DNA of 64,000 bases from Hevea brasiliensis. Its lineage: Eukaryota > Streptophyta > Magnoliopsida > Malpighiales > Euphorbiaceae. Location of the stretch: assembly GCF_030052815.1 (NCBI RefSeq), contig NC_079496.1, forward strand, positions 14,895,100 through 14,959,099, read 5' to 3'. Shown here one piece after another: positions 34,452-46,501 of the stretch. The notes beneath the pieces are model-generated. The model made no database searches, was not told the DNA's origin, and worked only from the letters and a program-made list of their open reading frames with translations. Position 1 is the stretch's first letter; every line of letters starts with the position of its first letter. The position numbers and the translations under genes are program-made.

Positions 34452-35230
34452 TTGATGGTTCACATATCTCAATACACTTTTTTCTGATGATGAAAACAAC
34501 TATCAACCTATACCATATCATCCATCTACGCAATGACTTAACAAACAGGAACATTCACAGCTTTATTAGGAAGAAACAGCACATAAGAAAACTCACAATT
34601 ATAGCATAAATTTGAAAAATGTTCTTGAGAGAAAATATGAATATACAAGGAATGTGTTCAAGACTTCACAAAAAGCATATGAACTTTCAATTGATTAAGA
34701 ATGAAAATGTAAGGTTCCATTATATCCAAACAAAATCACCACAAACAAAACTTAACGCCATGGTTAAATTCAAGCAATTCGCGAATATAAATATCAGAGC
34801 TTCAAGAAGAAGGGGAAAAAAAAAAGAGAAGAGGGGGCATTTGAATAAAAAGTTCAAGTATTTGAAGTGTATACTTCTCCAGAGCATCCTTCAATTCACT
34901 AGTGGCCGATTTCGCCTCCTGCAGGCTCGGTGCCGGCCCGAACACGACTCTTGGCACCGGGTCGCTAGATTCGAGCAACTGCTCCTCCTCACCGCCAGCA
35001 AATTCCCAATCGTGCAGCTCCCAAGCCGAACGCTGAACTCCAGCGATTTCCATGCCATCTGAAGTCCCAGTCTGCGACGAAGAGAGGATCGCCGACACCG
35101 GACGTGAGGCGTTACGCACCGACTGTTCAGCGACACTGGACGGGACAGCAGAAACACCTCGGAGGCCACTATTGACGACGCCGATACCCGCGACCTTAGA
35201 GGCGGCTCTAATGACAGCTCCTCCTCCCAT
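31230..35230 (-). CDS. Probable tail-anchored plant protein of unknown function
   Basis: Four exons, 35230-34875, 32516-32321, 31737-31644 and 31543-31230, join in phase (320 codons including stop) to give 319 residues. The start MGGGAVIRAASKVAGIGVVN is followed by a Ser-rich stretch and WELHDWEFAGGEEEQ. The middle has SIVASIAADPSVWDAVMNNE and EALQEFLQSQK. The acidic region TDDESQG follows, and the C-terminus is one hydrophobic segment (about residues 296-317, SFMALTVMVIMVVVLKRG), as in tail-anchored membrane proteins. I recognise no named domain; function unknown. Intron 1 (2.36 kb) carries miniature LTR fragments and a (GA)n run. It is arranged head to head with DIM1, with 706 bp between the two start codons. 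Confidence 0.8.
32591..32908 (-). mobile_element. TRIM-like miniature LTR element (copy C, 3' part)
   Basis: On the minus strand: a primer-binding-like TGGTACTAGAGTCCC (32908-32894), an internal block that aligns with copies A and B (TGTGGGTTTCAACTG, CATATGGTTGCAATTG), the purine tract TTGAGGGAGG, then an LTR starting TGTTGGGAAATG at 32782 and fading out near 32591. The matching first LTR beyond the poly-A at 32911-32926 was not found. It lies in intron 1 of the tail-anchored protein gene. Confidence 0.6.
33050..33525 (+). mobile_element. Possible second miniature LTR element fragment
   Basis: A TATCAAAGCAGGCC block near 33180 resembles a primer-binding site. It is followed by about 210 bp of non-coding sequence and a purine tract CACTTGAGGGAGAG, then TGTTCGAGTCCC... 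up to TTTAACA near 33520. An LTR-like TGTTAATATTCC... precedes it at about 33060, but the two flanking segments do not align well with each other. This may be two overlapping remnants. Confidence 0.35.
34412..34449. repeat. (GA)n microsatellite
   Basis: About 18 AG units within intron 1 of the tail-anchored protein gene. It creates long open frames of Ser/Leu on the minus strand that are not genes. Confidence 0.95.
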
Positions 35231-35936
35231 AGCGACGGTTACGGTGGTCGATGGAGCAAAAAGTAATTAAAATTGATATTATTTTGGCGAAGCAGTTTTA
35301 TTATTGATTGAATTTGAATGGACCGCAAACTTGGCAAACACAGAGAAATGGAGAATTTATAGGCTGATAAGAATGCCTTTTCTTTTAATTATTTTGAGGT
35401 CCATTGATTTCGATTCTTATATTTTGATAATAGCTATATTAATTAATTTTCAATTTTATTTATTAAATAATTATTTTATTTAAATTTTAATTTATTTTTA
35501 AATTAGTCTCGTAAAATAGAAAATCTTATATTTTCAACTGTACTCTCAAGTCTTATAACCCATACAACCTTCATAATTAAAAAAAAGGTAAAATAGTTTG
35601 TCGGCGAGAATATCTCACCTTAAATTTAAATTCAATTAATATTTTAAATATTTAAATTTATTTTAAAATTTATTTTTAATTATTTAAATTAAATATAAAA
35701 GAAAACTATTGAAATTTATCTTAAATTATTCTTTGTGCAGATGCAAATTTACTGTTCTACCCAAACTTTTTATTTTGTTTTCAATTTGGAAGCACACGTG
35801 GCATCGCATAATTGTCTGAACTAAAGCGGGAGGGTCAGGCTTCTTCTAGAGCCTTCGCCGCGTCTTCTTCTAAATTCCAATCTATAATGCCGCTGAGAAA
35901 CGCTAGGGAACGCGGAGGAGACGAGAAGAGATCACG
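35231..35936. promoter_or_regulatory. Shared divergent promoter region
   Basis: This 706-bp interval lies between the start codons of two genes facing away from each other (the tail-anchored protein on minus, DIM1 on plus). It has an AT-rich centre (35400-35720) and a less AT-rich right flank with CACACGTGGCATCG near 35792, which includes an ACGTG core. Whether the genes share elements is inference. Confidence 0.45.
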
Positions 35937-36015
35937 ATGTCGTACCTGTTGCCGCACTTGCACTCAGGGTGGGCCGTCGATCAGGCTATTCTTGCCGAAG
36001 AAGAGCGGGTTGTGA
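35887..36015 (+). other. Overlapping upstream open reading frame of DIM1
   Basis: An ATG at 35887, 50 bases before the DIM1 start and in another frame, opens 42 codons (MPLRNARERGGDEKRSR...) that run through the DIM1 start codon and stop at 36013-36015 inside exon 1. If the transcript begins upstream of 35887, this frame would compete with DIM1 translation. The transcription start is not known. Confidence 0.4.
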
Positions 36016-38034
36016 TCATCCGATTTGGCCATGACTGGGACGATACATGCATGCAGGTATGCTTTTTTTCCCCTTCATTTCTTGAATAGGTTTTGGCTTC
36101 AATCTGCGAATTGAAAGAATTTATGTACGTAATTGTTGAGTGTGGCATTTTGGTTTCTAATCTCTTTCCGTTGGCTCTATGGCATGGTTTTTATTAGGAA
36201 TCAAACTCGTAGGGCTGTAGTGCTGCGCCCGTTTCTGAAGGTATTTATGGATGAGGAACAGATTTTTAGGACCTCTATGCTTTTGATTTGTTATATTTTA
36301 AATGAATTTCGCATCTTTTTATCTTTATCGGGTTTGCAGAAACGTCAAAGGATGCTAATATTGGGGAAACAGAAAGGTATATGTGTGTTATAATCCATAA
36401 AGGGTACCCAATAATCGGAAAATATCTACTAGTGGCCTTTAAATCGAAATTAGCTTCGAGGTAAATTCGGTTGAATCGAGTTCAAAGTTCAAACCAGAAA
36501 ATTAGATGTTGAGCCAAGATTATATCTTGGAAAAATTAACTGAACTATTGTAAAAATTGCCTGTAATATATCCTCTGATATTGCTTGGTAAACTAATGGT
36601 TTTGTGTGTGTTTTCATTCTGCATCTTGAGAACGATTACTTGTAAGTTCCATTACAGTCACTACAAAGGCCAAAATGTCAGCTTGTCTTTACTTTCCTTT
36701 TGAATTGCTTAATGGAGAGTTTATCTAGTGTTAGGACTACTTTTGCATCATATGCAGTTTCATAGGATTGAATCAGTGCCAGGCTGTGCTTATAATAATT
36801 ATTTCCATCTTTAGAGCCAATTTAGCCTCATAATGGGGTTTGAACTCGAAATCTAAATGATGTTTGGAAATCAATATAATTTCATATTTGAACATTCATA
36901 GTTTAGCAAATGCCTGATCATTATCATAATTGCGTGCTTACTCTTAAATTTAGGCGCTTTAGGCGAATTTGAAGGAAAGTGAGGCGTGAAATTTATTCTA
37001 TTGGAATTTTGTTTTCTTTCCCACGTTGGATTCTAGATCTTTTGTTTAGTTATTTATTTTTCTTAATTGTTAGCTCTTATGCATATAATTTGGGATTGTT
37101 TTGTATGTGCTGAAAATCTGATTTCCTAAAAACTCTTGCCTTCATTTTCTTCAAATAATTATTGTTTGTTTTTCTTGAACAATAGCTACCATTCTCTACC
37201 TTCTCATGCAATTTAATTTCTCTCACTTTTGTCATACTATACATGAGGCTAAAGCGGAGAATACACTGAAGTCCATGTCTACATTTAAATAACCCTTTAA
37301 ACAAGATTCCTACAGAAGTTCTCTTAAGCAAATTAGCTTGTTGATTTCTCAGGTTTTGAGCTTTGCTAATGCTTTTGTAGTAATTTCCTCTTTCTGGTAT
37401 TTGTGAGATTTAATTACCCTTTCAATTTTCAGAATGGTTTCAGGTGTTTTTGAGTGCAGTGTAAAAAAACTTTAAGGGTGGTGTACAGGTTCTGAATTAT
37501 CTCTTGAGAAGCTCAAGAGTTTTGGTGGTACTGGAACTGAAGTTTAAGAGACTTGATTTTTAAAGATTATGCCTCCTTTTTTCTAGATATGATACTGAAG
37601 TATTCTTGTCTATGCTTCTTGTCATTTGATTAACTACAATTCTGTTAAGTTGTCTTCTTGATTAGAAATTTTGCAAATTGAATTTATGAAGTTTTACTCG
37701 CTAATTGTTTCAATTCTTACTTCAGATGGATGAAGTCCTAGCATCAGTTGCTGAGCGGATAAAGAACTTTGCTGTCATTTATCTAGTGGACATTACAGTG
37801 GTTCCTGATTTTAACACTATGTATGAGTTGTATGATCCATCCACGGTCATGTTCTTCTTCAGGAACAAGCACATTATGATTGATCTTGGAACTGGAAACA
37901 ACAACAAGATTAATTGGGCTCTGAAGGATAAGCAAGAGTTCATTGACATAGTTGAAACTGTTTACCGTGGGGCAAGGAAGGGCCGTGGTTTAGTCATTGC
38001 TCCAAAAGATTACTCTACCAAGTATCGTTATTAA
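35937..38034 (+). CDS. YLS8: DIM1/YLS8, thioredoxin-like U5 snRNP protein
   Basis: Two exons, 35937-36056 and 37726-38034, join in phase 0 (ATGCAG|GTATGC, TTCAG|ATGGAT) and give 142 residues, the exact length of the Dim1/TXNL4A family. The start MSYLLPHLHSGWAVDQAI, the block IRFGHDWDDTCMQMDE in place of a redox CxxC, YLVDITVVPDFN, YDPSTVMFFFRNKHI and the end PKDYSTKYRY are all diagnostic. The protein is a core component of the U5 snRNP and tri-snRNP and is needed for pre-mRNA splicing. The fold is thioredoxin-like but without disulfide chemistry. The single intron is 1.67 kb. An overlapping upstream frame begins at 35887. No damage is seen. Confidence 0.97.
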
Positions 38035-40830
38035 TGGTTGTGGCGAGTCATTGATTTCCATTTTTGCGTCTGCACATGGATGCAATATTACAATGCATCT
38101 AATTTGCACATACTTCGAAGTTAAAATTATTTTCTTGGGTTTGCTCACAAACATAAACTGGCTATCTGAAAATTTCAAAAATTCCTTGGGCTAAGAAAAC
38201 AGTGTGCTATTAGCACGAAAATTCGTACGTGAATTTGACATATGAAAGTGTGGACAGTAAAGAATTAATGGTAGTCATAAGCAGGTCAATGCAGATCTAA
38301 TGTGTCCAATGGTTTAATTTTTTTTAAGCTTATGTATTATCAGTCTTAGAATTGTTTGGTCAAATTCATGCACAAGTGTTCATATTGAATGCACAGTTCC
38401 AAAGATAAAAAGGGAGAAACAAGACATAGAGATGCTTCTCAAGTGCTACTTTGGTGGGACTGGTATTTTCTTTTTAAGTGATCAGATCCCATCTCTAATT
38501 ATATAAGACTTTCCAAGTGGCGATCCCAATTTTTTATTTTAATAATATTATTATTGCAACTATTATTGTAGAATTTGTAGTACTTTAATGATAAATTGAC
38601 AATTGAAAAATGAAGCCAAATTCTAAAAGTTGAAAAAGTATAAAATGGATGTTTCAACCCTAATGTAAAGCCCAAATGGATGAAGACAATGACTGTTATT
38701 TTAATGAAATCAATCTTAAAGTGCTGCAACGGTGACGGTAGCGGAAAAAGACAAGAGCAGTGATAGAAGAGCAACGGCCACGACAAGGGAAGGGGACTGA
38801 ATTCCGCACGCGATAGCAGGGGAGTCATGAGAGAGGTTGTTGGGTTTGCAATCTAAAGCCGGGGAAACTGGCCCAAAAGCGGACAGTAGCCATGCTTGCC
38901 AAGATCCCATCATTTTATCAAGGGATGATTCTTACCGCTTTTCGTGGCTAATAACAGGTATTTATTTTTTTTATGACACTTGAGTCTTTTTTAATATTGT
39001 TTAAATATTCATAGAAATTATAATAATTTTTTATTTTATTAATATTTATATTGATATAAAATAATTTTTAATTTTTTAATTTTTTACTAAACAAATTATT
39101 GTAAACTTGGAAAGGTCATGGACTTTTAAGTGGAGCCGATACCATTTTCCTCTTTTTGTCTTTTTTTTTTCTTCTTCTTTTTATTATTATTTAAACTTGA
39201 GATATTACAATTCTGGAGATCATTTCAAAATCATTGAATTAAAAATTATTATTATTAACACAATATTATAAAATGTAATTGAATTTTCAATCGAATTAAT
39301 GAAATATACTATTTAAAATAGTTTATCGAGTTTTAATCGTAGAGATTTAAAATATTTAATTTAAATTTAATTATTTACAAATTAAATTTAAATATTTTTG
39401 AAAATAAAATAAAAATAAAAATAAAAATAACCCATTTACATGGGAGAGAAATAAAAAAAAAATGCCAAAATTATTATAATTCCATAGACTATTGCATAAT
39501 AAAAGATTAAACCATTAAAGTGCTAAGGCAAAGAGGGAGAGGAAAGAAAACAAAGGGCAACCACATAAAGGAGAAGACTGTGTGGGCCCACCTAACAACA
39601 CAACAACAACAACAAAGACTACTGACCCCACCAACCAGTACCACAGACGGCCCACAATTCCCGCGTTAAATAAAAGTAAATTTCACTGATCATCGAAGAT
39701 TATATTAAACAATTCAATAATAATAATAAAATTAATAAAGCATCTAAAAAAGAGATTTTAAGCAATGGTTAAAAAAACACTATTTTTTTAATTTTTATAA
39801 TTCTTTCACATATTATAAAAATTATTAATTAAATCATAAAATTAAATTAATTCTACTATACTATTAAAAAAATTACTATATTACTAACAGAAATATTCTA
39901 TAAGTACCTTATATTAATATATATTTGATAAATTATATTTAATTAATTTTTTAATATTGATAGACAAAATAAAAATATAAGACTATGATAATTAAAAAAT
40001 TAAAAAGACTATGATAATTAAAAAATTAAAAATAAGTATTTATGGGTAAAAATATTATTTTAATATACTAATATGACAAGCCCTGCATATTATTGAAATT
40101 GCATTCTTACCTAATATCTTACATATTATCACTGTTAGTGAGATAGTGAGACATAATTGGTAAGATTAAAAAGTTTATGATTTAATTAATAATTTTAATA
40201 ATATGGATAAAATTGAAAATTTTGAAAAATAAAAAATTTTTTACTAATTAATTTTTAATGTTTTATTAATTAAAATAAAATTAGATTGGATTGAAAAAAT
40301 CATTGGCCCCATTTTTTGATTAATAGGTATATTCAATTAATTGAATATAACTAAATAAAATAGAAATTGTTAACAGTGAAACACTATAAATAATAATCAA
40401 ATCAAACAAAAAAAAATCTTAGAAAACTAAACTAGCATATATAGACAGAGTCAATTATTAATAAAAATTATTATTATTTTACATTATGATATATTTGAAG
40501 CAAGTTATTAATCCATTGATTTGCTTTGGTCTAACAAAAAAAAAAAAGACATAAGGTAATGAACAAAAGTTAGAATATTAGAAATTCTAATTTGATTATG
40601 ACAGAAAGATTCCAGAATTTAACATTCTTTACAATTCCTAACAAACCCTTTTCTCATCTAATAAAACCTACAAATTAATTAATATAAATAATAATAATAA
40701 TAATAATAACAACTATGATTAGAAAAACTAGGCCCCATAATTAGTTCATTTCCACCAACACATAACATTATATACTACATAACACTATACGAGAGATAAA
40801 AGAAAAGACAAAGCCCAAACAGGGAAGCAT
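38035..40830. other. Intergenic DNA between DIM1 and the DUF538 gene
   Basis: The 3' flank of DIM1, then AT-rich DNA. Apart from one small hydrophobic frame at 38716-38913 (listed separately), I see nothing supportable. About 39520-39680 is richer in AAC and CCCAC but has no reading frame. Confidence 0.5.
38716..38913 (-). CDS. Possible 65-residue hydrophobic-tailed peptide
   Basis: The frame MMGSWQAWLLSAFGPVSPAL... has four Cys-free stretches around DCKPNN and IACGIQ, and ends in a 25-residue hydrophobic segment (SLVVAVALLSLLLSFSATVT). It is less AT-rich than its surroundings, which is why it stands out. The hydrophobic tail could be a membrane anchor or GPI-type signal. I do not recognise it, and it may be chance or a gene remnant. 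Confidence 0.25.
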   Translation of the reverse strand: MMGSWQAWLLSAFGPVSPALDCKPNNLSHDSPAIACGIQSPSLVVAVALLSLLLSFSATVTVAAL

Positions 40831-41713
40831 CTATCTCCATGCCTCAAGCCCTTTCTCTTTCCTCATCCCATTCATCTTCAACTCTCCTGCACAATCACAT
40901 GATTACCCACAAATTATAAATTTTTCTTTTACATCAAATCATAACACAATACGAACATTCATTTTTAGTTTTTCTTGTTAGTTTAGGGATTAAGGAATTT
41001 TCTGAGGAAATAGACAAAAGAAAACAAAGCACTGAACAAGAAAGAGGAAGCAGACACTGTAATCAGTTTCTGAAACACTAAACTGCCATTGAAATTTTAC
41101 TGGAATTTGTCAGGCTATTAAGAGCTAAAAATCTAAAGCTCTTTCATTTCCTGCACTTATAACAGAAATCTATGTGTGACCCACTAAGGCAAAGATCCTA
41201 AAATAATTAATTAATCAAGAAAAATATTAAGGTAATGTGATTTGAAATTAAAGCAAGAAAAACCCATGTACCTTGAGGCTTGCAGTCAGGTGGTACTTCA
41301 AAGAGAGATAAAGAAAGTTGTTTATGAGCAACGCCAATGTCGAACAATATAAGACCTGATCTTGGGTCATCAACAATGATATCTTTAACAGGCAACCAAA
41401 GGAAGAGTTCTTCTTGGGACAAACCAACAACTCCGGTGAGACTCCGGTAGGTAAGATTAGCTCTCACTACTCTATCAAATAAGACCCTGTTCTCAAACTT
41501 AGTCAAGCAAGGCCCATCAAGAAACACCTCCAGGTAACCATTTTCAGAGAGAGTGTAGGACTTCACTTCCTTTGGAAGGAGACCAGCAGGTAACCCTTTT
41601 GAGATAAGGAGGTCATGGATGGAAGAGGTGAGAGATAGTGGTGGAAAGAGAAATATGATGAAGAAACTTAGAGTGCTAAAAAAGAGTGTGATTTTGGTGT
41701 TGAAGAGAGGCAT
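40831..41713 (-). CDS. DUF538 family secreted protein
   Basis: Two exons, 41713-41272 and 40886-40831, join in phase (CTCAAG|GTACAT donor, TGCAG|GAGAG acceptor) to give 165 residues. Residues 1-30 form a signal peptide (TLFFSTLSFFIIFLFPPL). The DUF538 domain covers about 33-148, with DLLISKGLPAGLLPKEVKSY, then SENGYLEVFLDGPC, NLTYRSLTGVVGLSQEELFLW and LFDIGVAHKQLSLSLFEVPP. The second exon adds the short tail ELKMNGMRKEKGLEAWR. Members are plant-specific proteins with proposed lipid- or pectin-related roles; the biochemical function is not settled. A minus-strand CT-rich leader lies upstream, at about 41714-41780. The gene appears intact. Confidence 0.9.
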
Positions 41714-44700
41714 GGCTGACTTTGTTTAGAGAGAAAGAGAGAGAAAATATTTGGGGTTTAAGAGATGAGAAAAGTGGAAAGACCATTTAAAAAGAGAAGG
41801 TTGGGAACATATGGAATTACTAAATTGACATTGGTTGTTGGTGGCTGGGGCCAAAATAGATTTTTAATTTTAGGCCTTTATTGTTTTTGTTTGTAATCAA
41901 CTAATCATAATATCATTTAGGTTTTGTTTAGTACTGCTGTTAGGATATTAAATATAAAATTTTTAAAATTGAAGCTAAATTTCTGTTAGGATATAAACAA
42001 AATTTTTGGTTATTAAATTAGTGATTTACTTTAGGATTAGCTTAGCTAGAAATGGCTAAATTAGATAAATAAATCCTTTAAAATAAATTAATCACTATCC
42101 TTTACCTTAAATCAAAAGAATATATACGTAATCAAAATTATAAAAAGTAAGATTTAAGATATGATAATTTTTAAAAAAGAAAAATAGAAAAAATAAACGT
42201 AAGTTTTTCCAAAAAATTGCTTTCCCATTATCACAAGCAAAGTTTCAATAATTTTTTTAAGAAATTGGGTCCCTGCCAAATTAATTCAAACATGCCTATG
42301 CCAATCAATCTCTATCTATAATTTAAATAAATAAAAATGAATTTTCATATTTATAATTTTGCAGAAAAAATCAGCTAAAGGCCATTTTAGTCAAACAAAA
42401 ATATAGCATGAGTACGAGACTAACGTAACGGTTGCATATGCAGTAAAAAAGGCGAGGACTTTGATGTTCCCTCATTTACCAGTTCTGCTTATGCAACTGA
42501 ATCAATGAGTAAAAAGATCATTTGACCCATGCCTCCATTTGGTATGATTCTGTGAATTTTTTTTTTTTTTGGATAAATTTCACCAAATATTGGATAACTT
42601 AAATGGTCAATATAATTATTAATTATTAATACATAAAATGCTCTTGCTAGCCCAGTGGTATTTTCAAGATTATTTCCAAAACTAAGGGGCAGCAAATAGA
42701 ATTCTTTCTTCTTTCTCTCGTCGAAGACCAACAGCCCCATGAAATCCAAAAGGCTTAAAACGCCGTTAACTCAAGGTCGAGGTTACTATTCCAACCTTGA
42801 GCTAATTAGACCACCAAGAACCCAACAACAGAGATGAAAAATTAGAGCGAGAAAGGAGATAAATCCCAAGATGAGGAAGATGTTACAATGGCCTGATGGA
42901 GACCTTTTGCACCTCAGCACTTCTTCCCATGTGGTTCTCCGCAATGTATGACAGTAATTAACGACACATGTTAATGGCAAATAATATATATGATTTATTT
43001 GAGAGACGTGTTGGTGATTGCAGAATGTAATGAGGTTACTCCACTAGCACTTGAACGCCCACTGTGTAATTTGAGGCGCAAGTTCAGGTGGTTAATGAAA
43101 ACGACAACGTGAACCTAGACGAACCCCATCGGCGCTTTGACGGAAATGTTTGGGAAGGGTAGGTCCTGATAGTGCCACAGAACTTCACAGTGGTGAAATG
43201 GACAAAAGGTTTAAGGTTTGGCTTAAAATTGAAGCCAGAAGAACTTGAAAAATTGAACCCAAAAGAACCTTCTCTTTGCATGCTTGAGAATATATTCAAA
43301 GGCACAAACTGCATCTCCTTTTTGTGATGGGGTTAATGGGGTCGGTGAGCATCCAGTGAAGAGGAGGAGGGCTAGAGCTCAATGGATTTGTTTCTGCGCA
43401 TATGGGTCGATGGTGAGAGAGGTTCAATTCATATTGGTTTGTGACGATCTCTCATTAATGGTAACATAACTGTTTATTAAAATGTTAATCAATAGATGTA
43501 AATTTCACTAATAAAATTTGTCCTATCTTTATCATATATATATATATAATTAAAATTAAAAAAATTTTAAAATATAAAATTGAGAAATAATAATAAAATA
43601 TTTATCTAATTTGTGTCATCTGGCATAGATTTGAATTACCTCTAACGGCAAGATAAAAAGATAATCTAAAATGTAAGGTATTAAAATTTCTCAAATTTAT
43701 TAATTAAATGGATTAAAAATGAGAGTTTTGTAGATTTTAAATCTTCAAATTTTTTCTCACAAAAAATATTGCTTTTAAATAAATCTATTACTTTAAACTC
43801 ATAATTTTATCTCAAAAAAAATTCTTAGAAAATAAAAAAAAATTGACAATTATTTTTGTGGGTGCCTGGCAGGGGGACCAAAGACAAAGGGTGGATTAAT
43901 ATTCTAAAATGGAGGCATGTAGATGAGTGAGTACTAGCCTTCCCCACCCTCCAAATTTTTTTTTTAAATAATATGGATATATTATAATTATAACACATTA
44001 ACTGTAAAATAATAATAATAATAATAAATTTATGGAATTGACATATTTTTATGCTAAAAAAATATTTTATTAGTGAAAAAGATAATAATAATTAAATATT
44101 ATAAAGTGTGAATATGTATTTAGAATATTTTAAAAATAAAGTATTTATATGCCTAATTTGTATGTGATTAATTAATAGTATTTTTTCATAATATATAATA
44201 GATTCTTAATTAATAAAATATAATCAATCTAATATTAAAAATCTTCTTGATTTAAAGTATGTGCATAGTGATTCTGGATAATAACTTTTAAAAGGTTTGA
44301 CCAGTGATCTAGTTATATGAATATTATTAAATTTATATTGCTTAAATATTTTTCCTAAATTAGTTGTTTTCAAATTGGGTGTATTATGGACCTTATTTAA
44401 ATTAGTTCTTAAATTTATATATTAAAAAGAATTAATAGGTTATAAATATAAGTTTTAAATATAATTTTAATAATATATATTAAAATTTTAATATTTAAGT
44501 ATTTAAATACATAAAAATAAATTAATTTATTAATAAAAAAAATATATAATTATCGAAACGGATTTTATTAATTCCAGACGAGTCTCTTTGCCCCTACATT
44601 GCATAATATTAAAGACAGGGTGAAATAACAAAAAAATATATTGAGTGTGAGTAGGAATCAAGAACCATTAATATCCTAATTAAAATTTAGCTCCTTTTAT

Positions 44701-46486
44701 ATTTAATTATGTGTTCGCTCTTTATATTTAATTCATCTTTTAAATATAATTGATAATTAATAAATATCTAAATATATTATTAAATCTTGAAAAATATAAT
44801 TGATAACTAATAAATAATTTATATAAGATTAATTAATTGTAATTTACATAACTTTATTTTTATAGCAGTTCTTTTTTTATTTAGATAATATTATTTTTTT
44901 AATAATTTATAAATATAAAAGACTATAAATATAATTATCTTTAACATAGTATATAATTAATTAAAAATTATATATATTATTTAATAATAAAATAAATAAT
45001 ATAATATATAAATTATGTATATAATTTATTAAACATTTATAATATATTAGTTTTCATCACCTATTAGTTAAAACAGTTAAATCATTCAAACCCTTTTACA
45101 GTAACCACAGCTACTATTCTAATATATATATATATATCCCAAAGGATCCCACCCCATGACCCACCGGAAATTACAGCGAATTATTACCAAAAAGGGCAGG
45201 AAAAAGTTCACTAATTTTCGTTTTTGCCACCCCAGGCATGGAAAAATAGTCACGAGGAGCAGTCACTCTGTGGACAAAGCCTGGCAAAGAGTAATGATTC
45301 GGTTACCGGAGAAGGACCTTCGTAGGTTGCTTTTTTTTATTATTTTTTTTTCCAGGACCTTCGTAGGTGACCTGGCCATGATTCGGCAGACATGGACCAA
45401 ACACTGACCTGCTATTTACAAAATGTGTCCTTTTATGAAGAAAATTATAAAATATCTCAGTAATTTTATGTAGTTTAATTTGTATAAATAAGTTTATATA
45501 AAAAGTTTTTTTTTAACTTATTTATATAAAAAGTTAATAATATATATATGTCATATAAAATTATAATTATTAAATTTTAATTTATTTAAATTATCTATCT
45601 TAAATTACCAATTACCTTTGTTGTTTTGGAAAGACACACTCTATGGCACTGACAGTAGGTTCCCGGTCATACTTGCCCCCACGTGTGGCTTCTCACCCTT
45701 GCCCTGTGCGTTGGCTAACTATTAAATATATTAAAATATAAAAAAAATTTTCTTTCCGAAAAAAATTAATCTTCTTCACGATATGAGAGATGGACGTTCA
45801 TTGAGTATACTTAATTATTTTTACTGTACATAACTTTTTTATGACCAATACACAAATTAAAAAAGTTATTTTCAATTATATTTTTTTAAATTATCTTATG
45901 CATGCTAATCTACCAAAACTTAAGCTAATTTTTAAGAATTAAAAATAAAATATATTTATTTTAGAGCATATATAGAAATATATTGTATTTTTAATATTTC
46001 ATTTTTATTCTTATGATTAATATAGTCCTTTAAATTATTATAAAAATAAATGTTTATATCTTCACTTGTTAGTTATCTTGTAGTTTGAAATTTGTTTATT
46101 TATAATTTATTGAGTTTTTTATTGTCAAAATTTATAATTTATTGAGATTATTCTTTTATTTATTAGAATTTTAATTTTTCCAAATATTTTTTTATATGAT
46201 AGGATAAGATAAATCTTTCATTATCAAATTATTTTAAACCCATCACTTAAAATCAGATAAGTTTTATCTTTTTTTTAATAATAATTTTTATCTATATTTA
46301 CTCCATTTATTTATTTTTTTTTAAAATTTAAATATGAAGAGAGATGTTTTTCACATTCTCAACTTCTGTTTTCTTTTATTTTTTTTCCCTTCTTTAATTT
46401 CCTCTCAAATCTTGTGAACATATTTAAAAAAAGGTGATAATTAATTAGAATTAATCAAGTAAATTTAAATATTTTCGCTTCATATA
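41714..46486. other. AT-rich intergenic DNA
   Basis: No gene is supported. About 42700-43470 is less AT-rich and may contain decayed gene sequence (for instance GVNGVGEHPVKRRRARAQW on plus at about 43330), but no domain is recognisable. (TA)n runs occur near 43530-43549 and 45121-45137. The frame at 45156-45407 is a chance frame. Confidence 0.45.
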
Positions 46487-46501
46487 TCGTGTTTTGAGTT
46501 T

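Noticed and set aside
42786..43469. Possible decayed gene (frames with NTTWEEVLRCK-like and GEHPVKRRRARAQW-like text)
   Set aside because: I could not join exons in phase or recognise a family; a DHHC acyltransferase reading was considered but key motifs are absent.
45156..45407. 83-codon frame starting MTHRKLQRIITKK
   Set aside because: Contains a direct DNA repeat and poly-T; no homology-like features.
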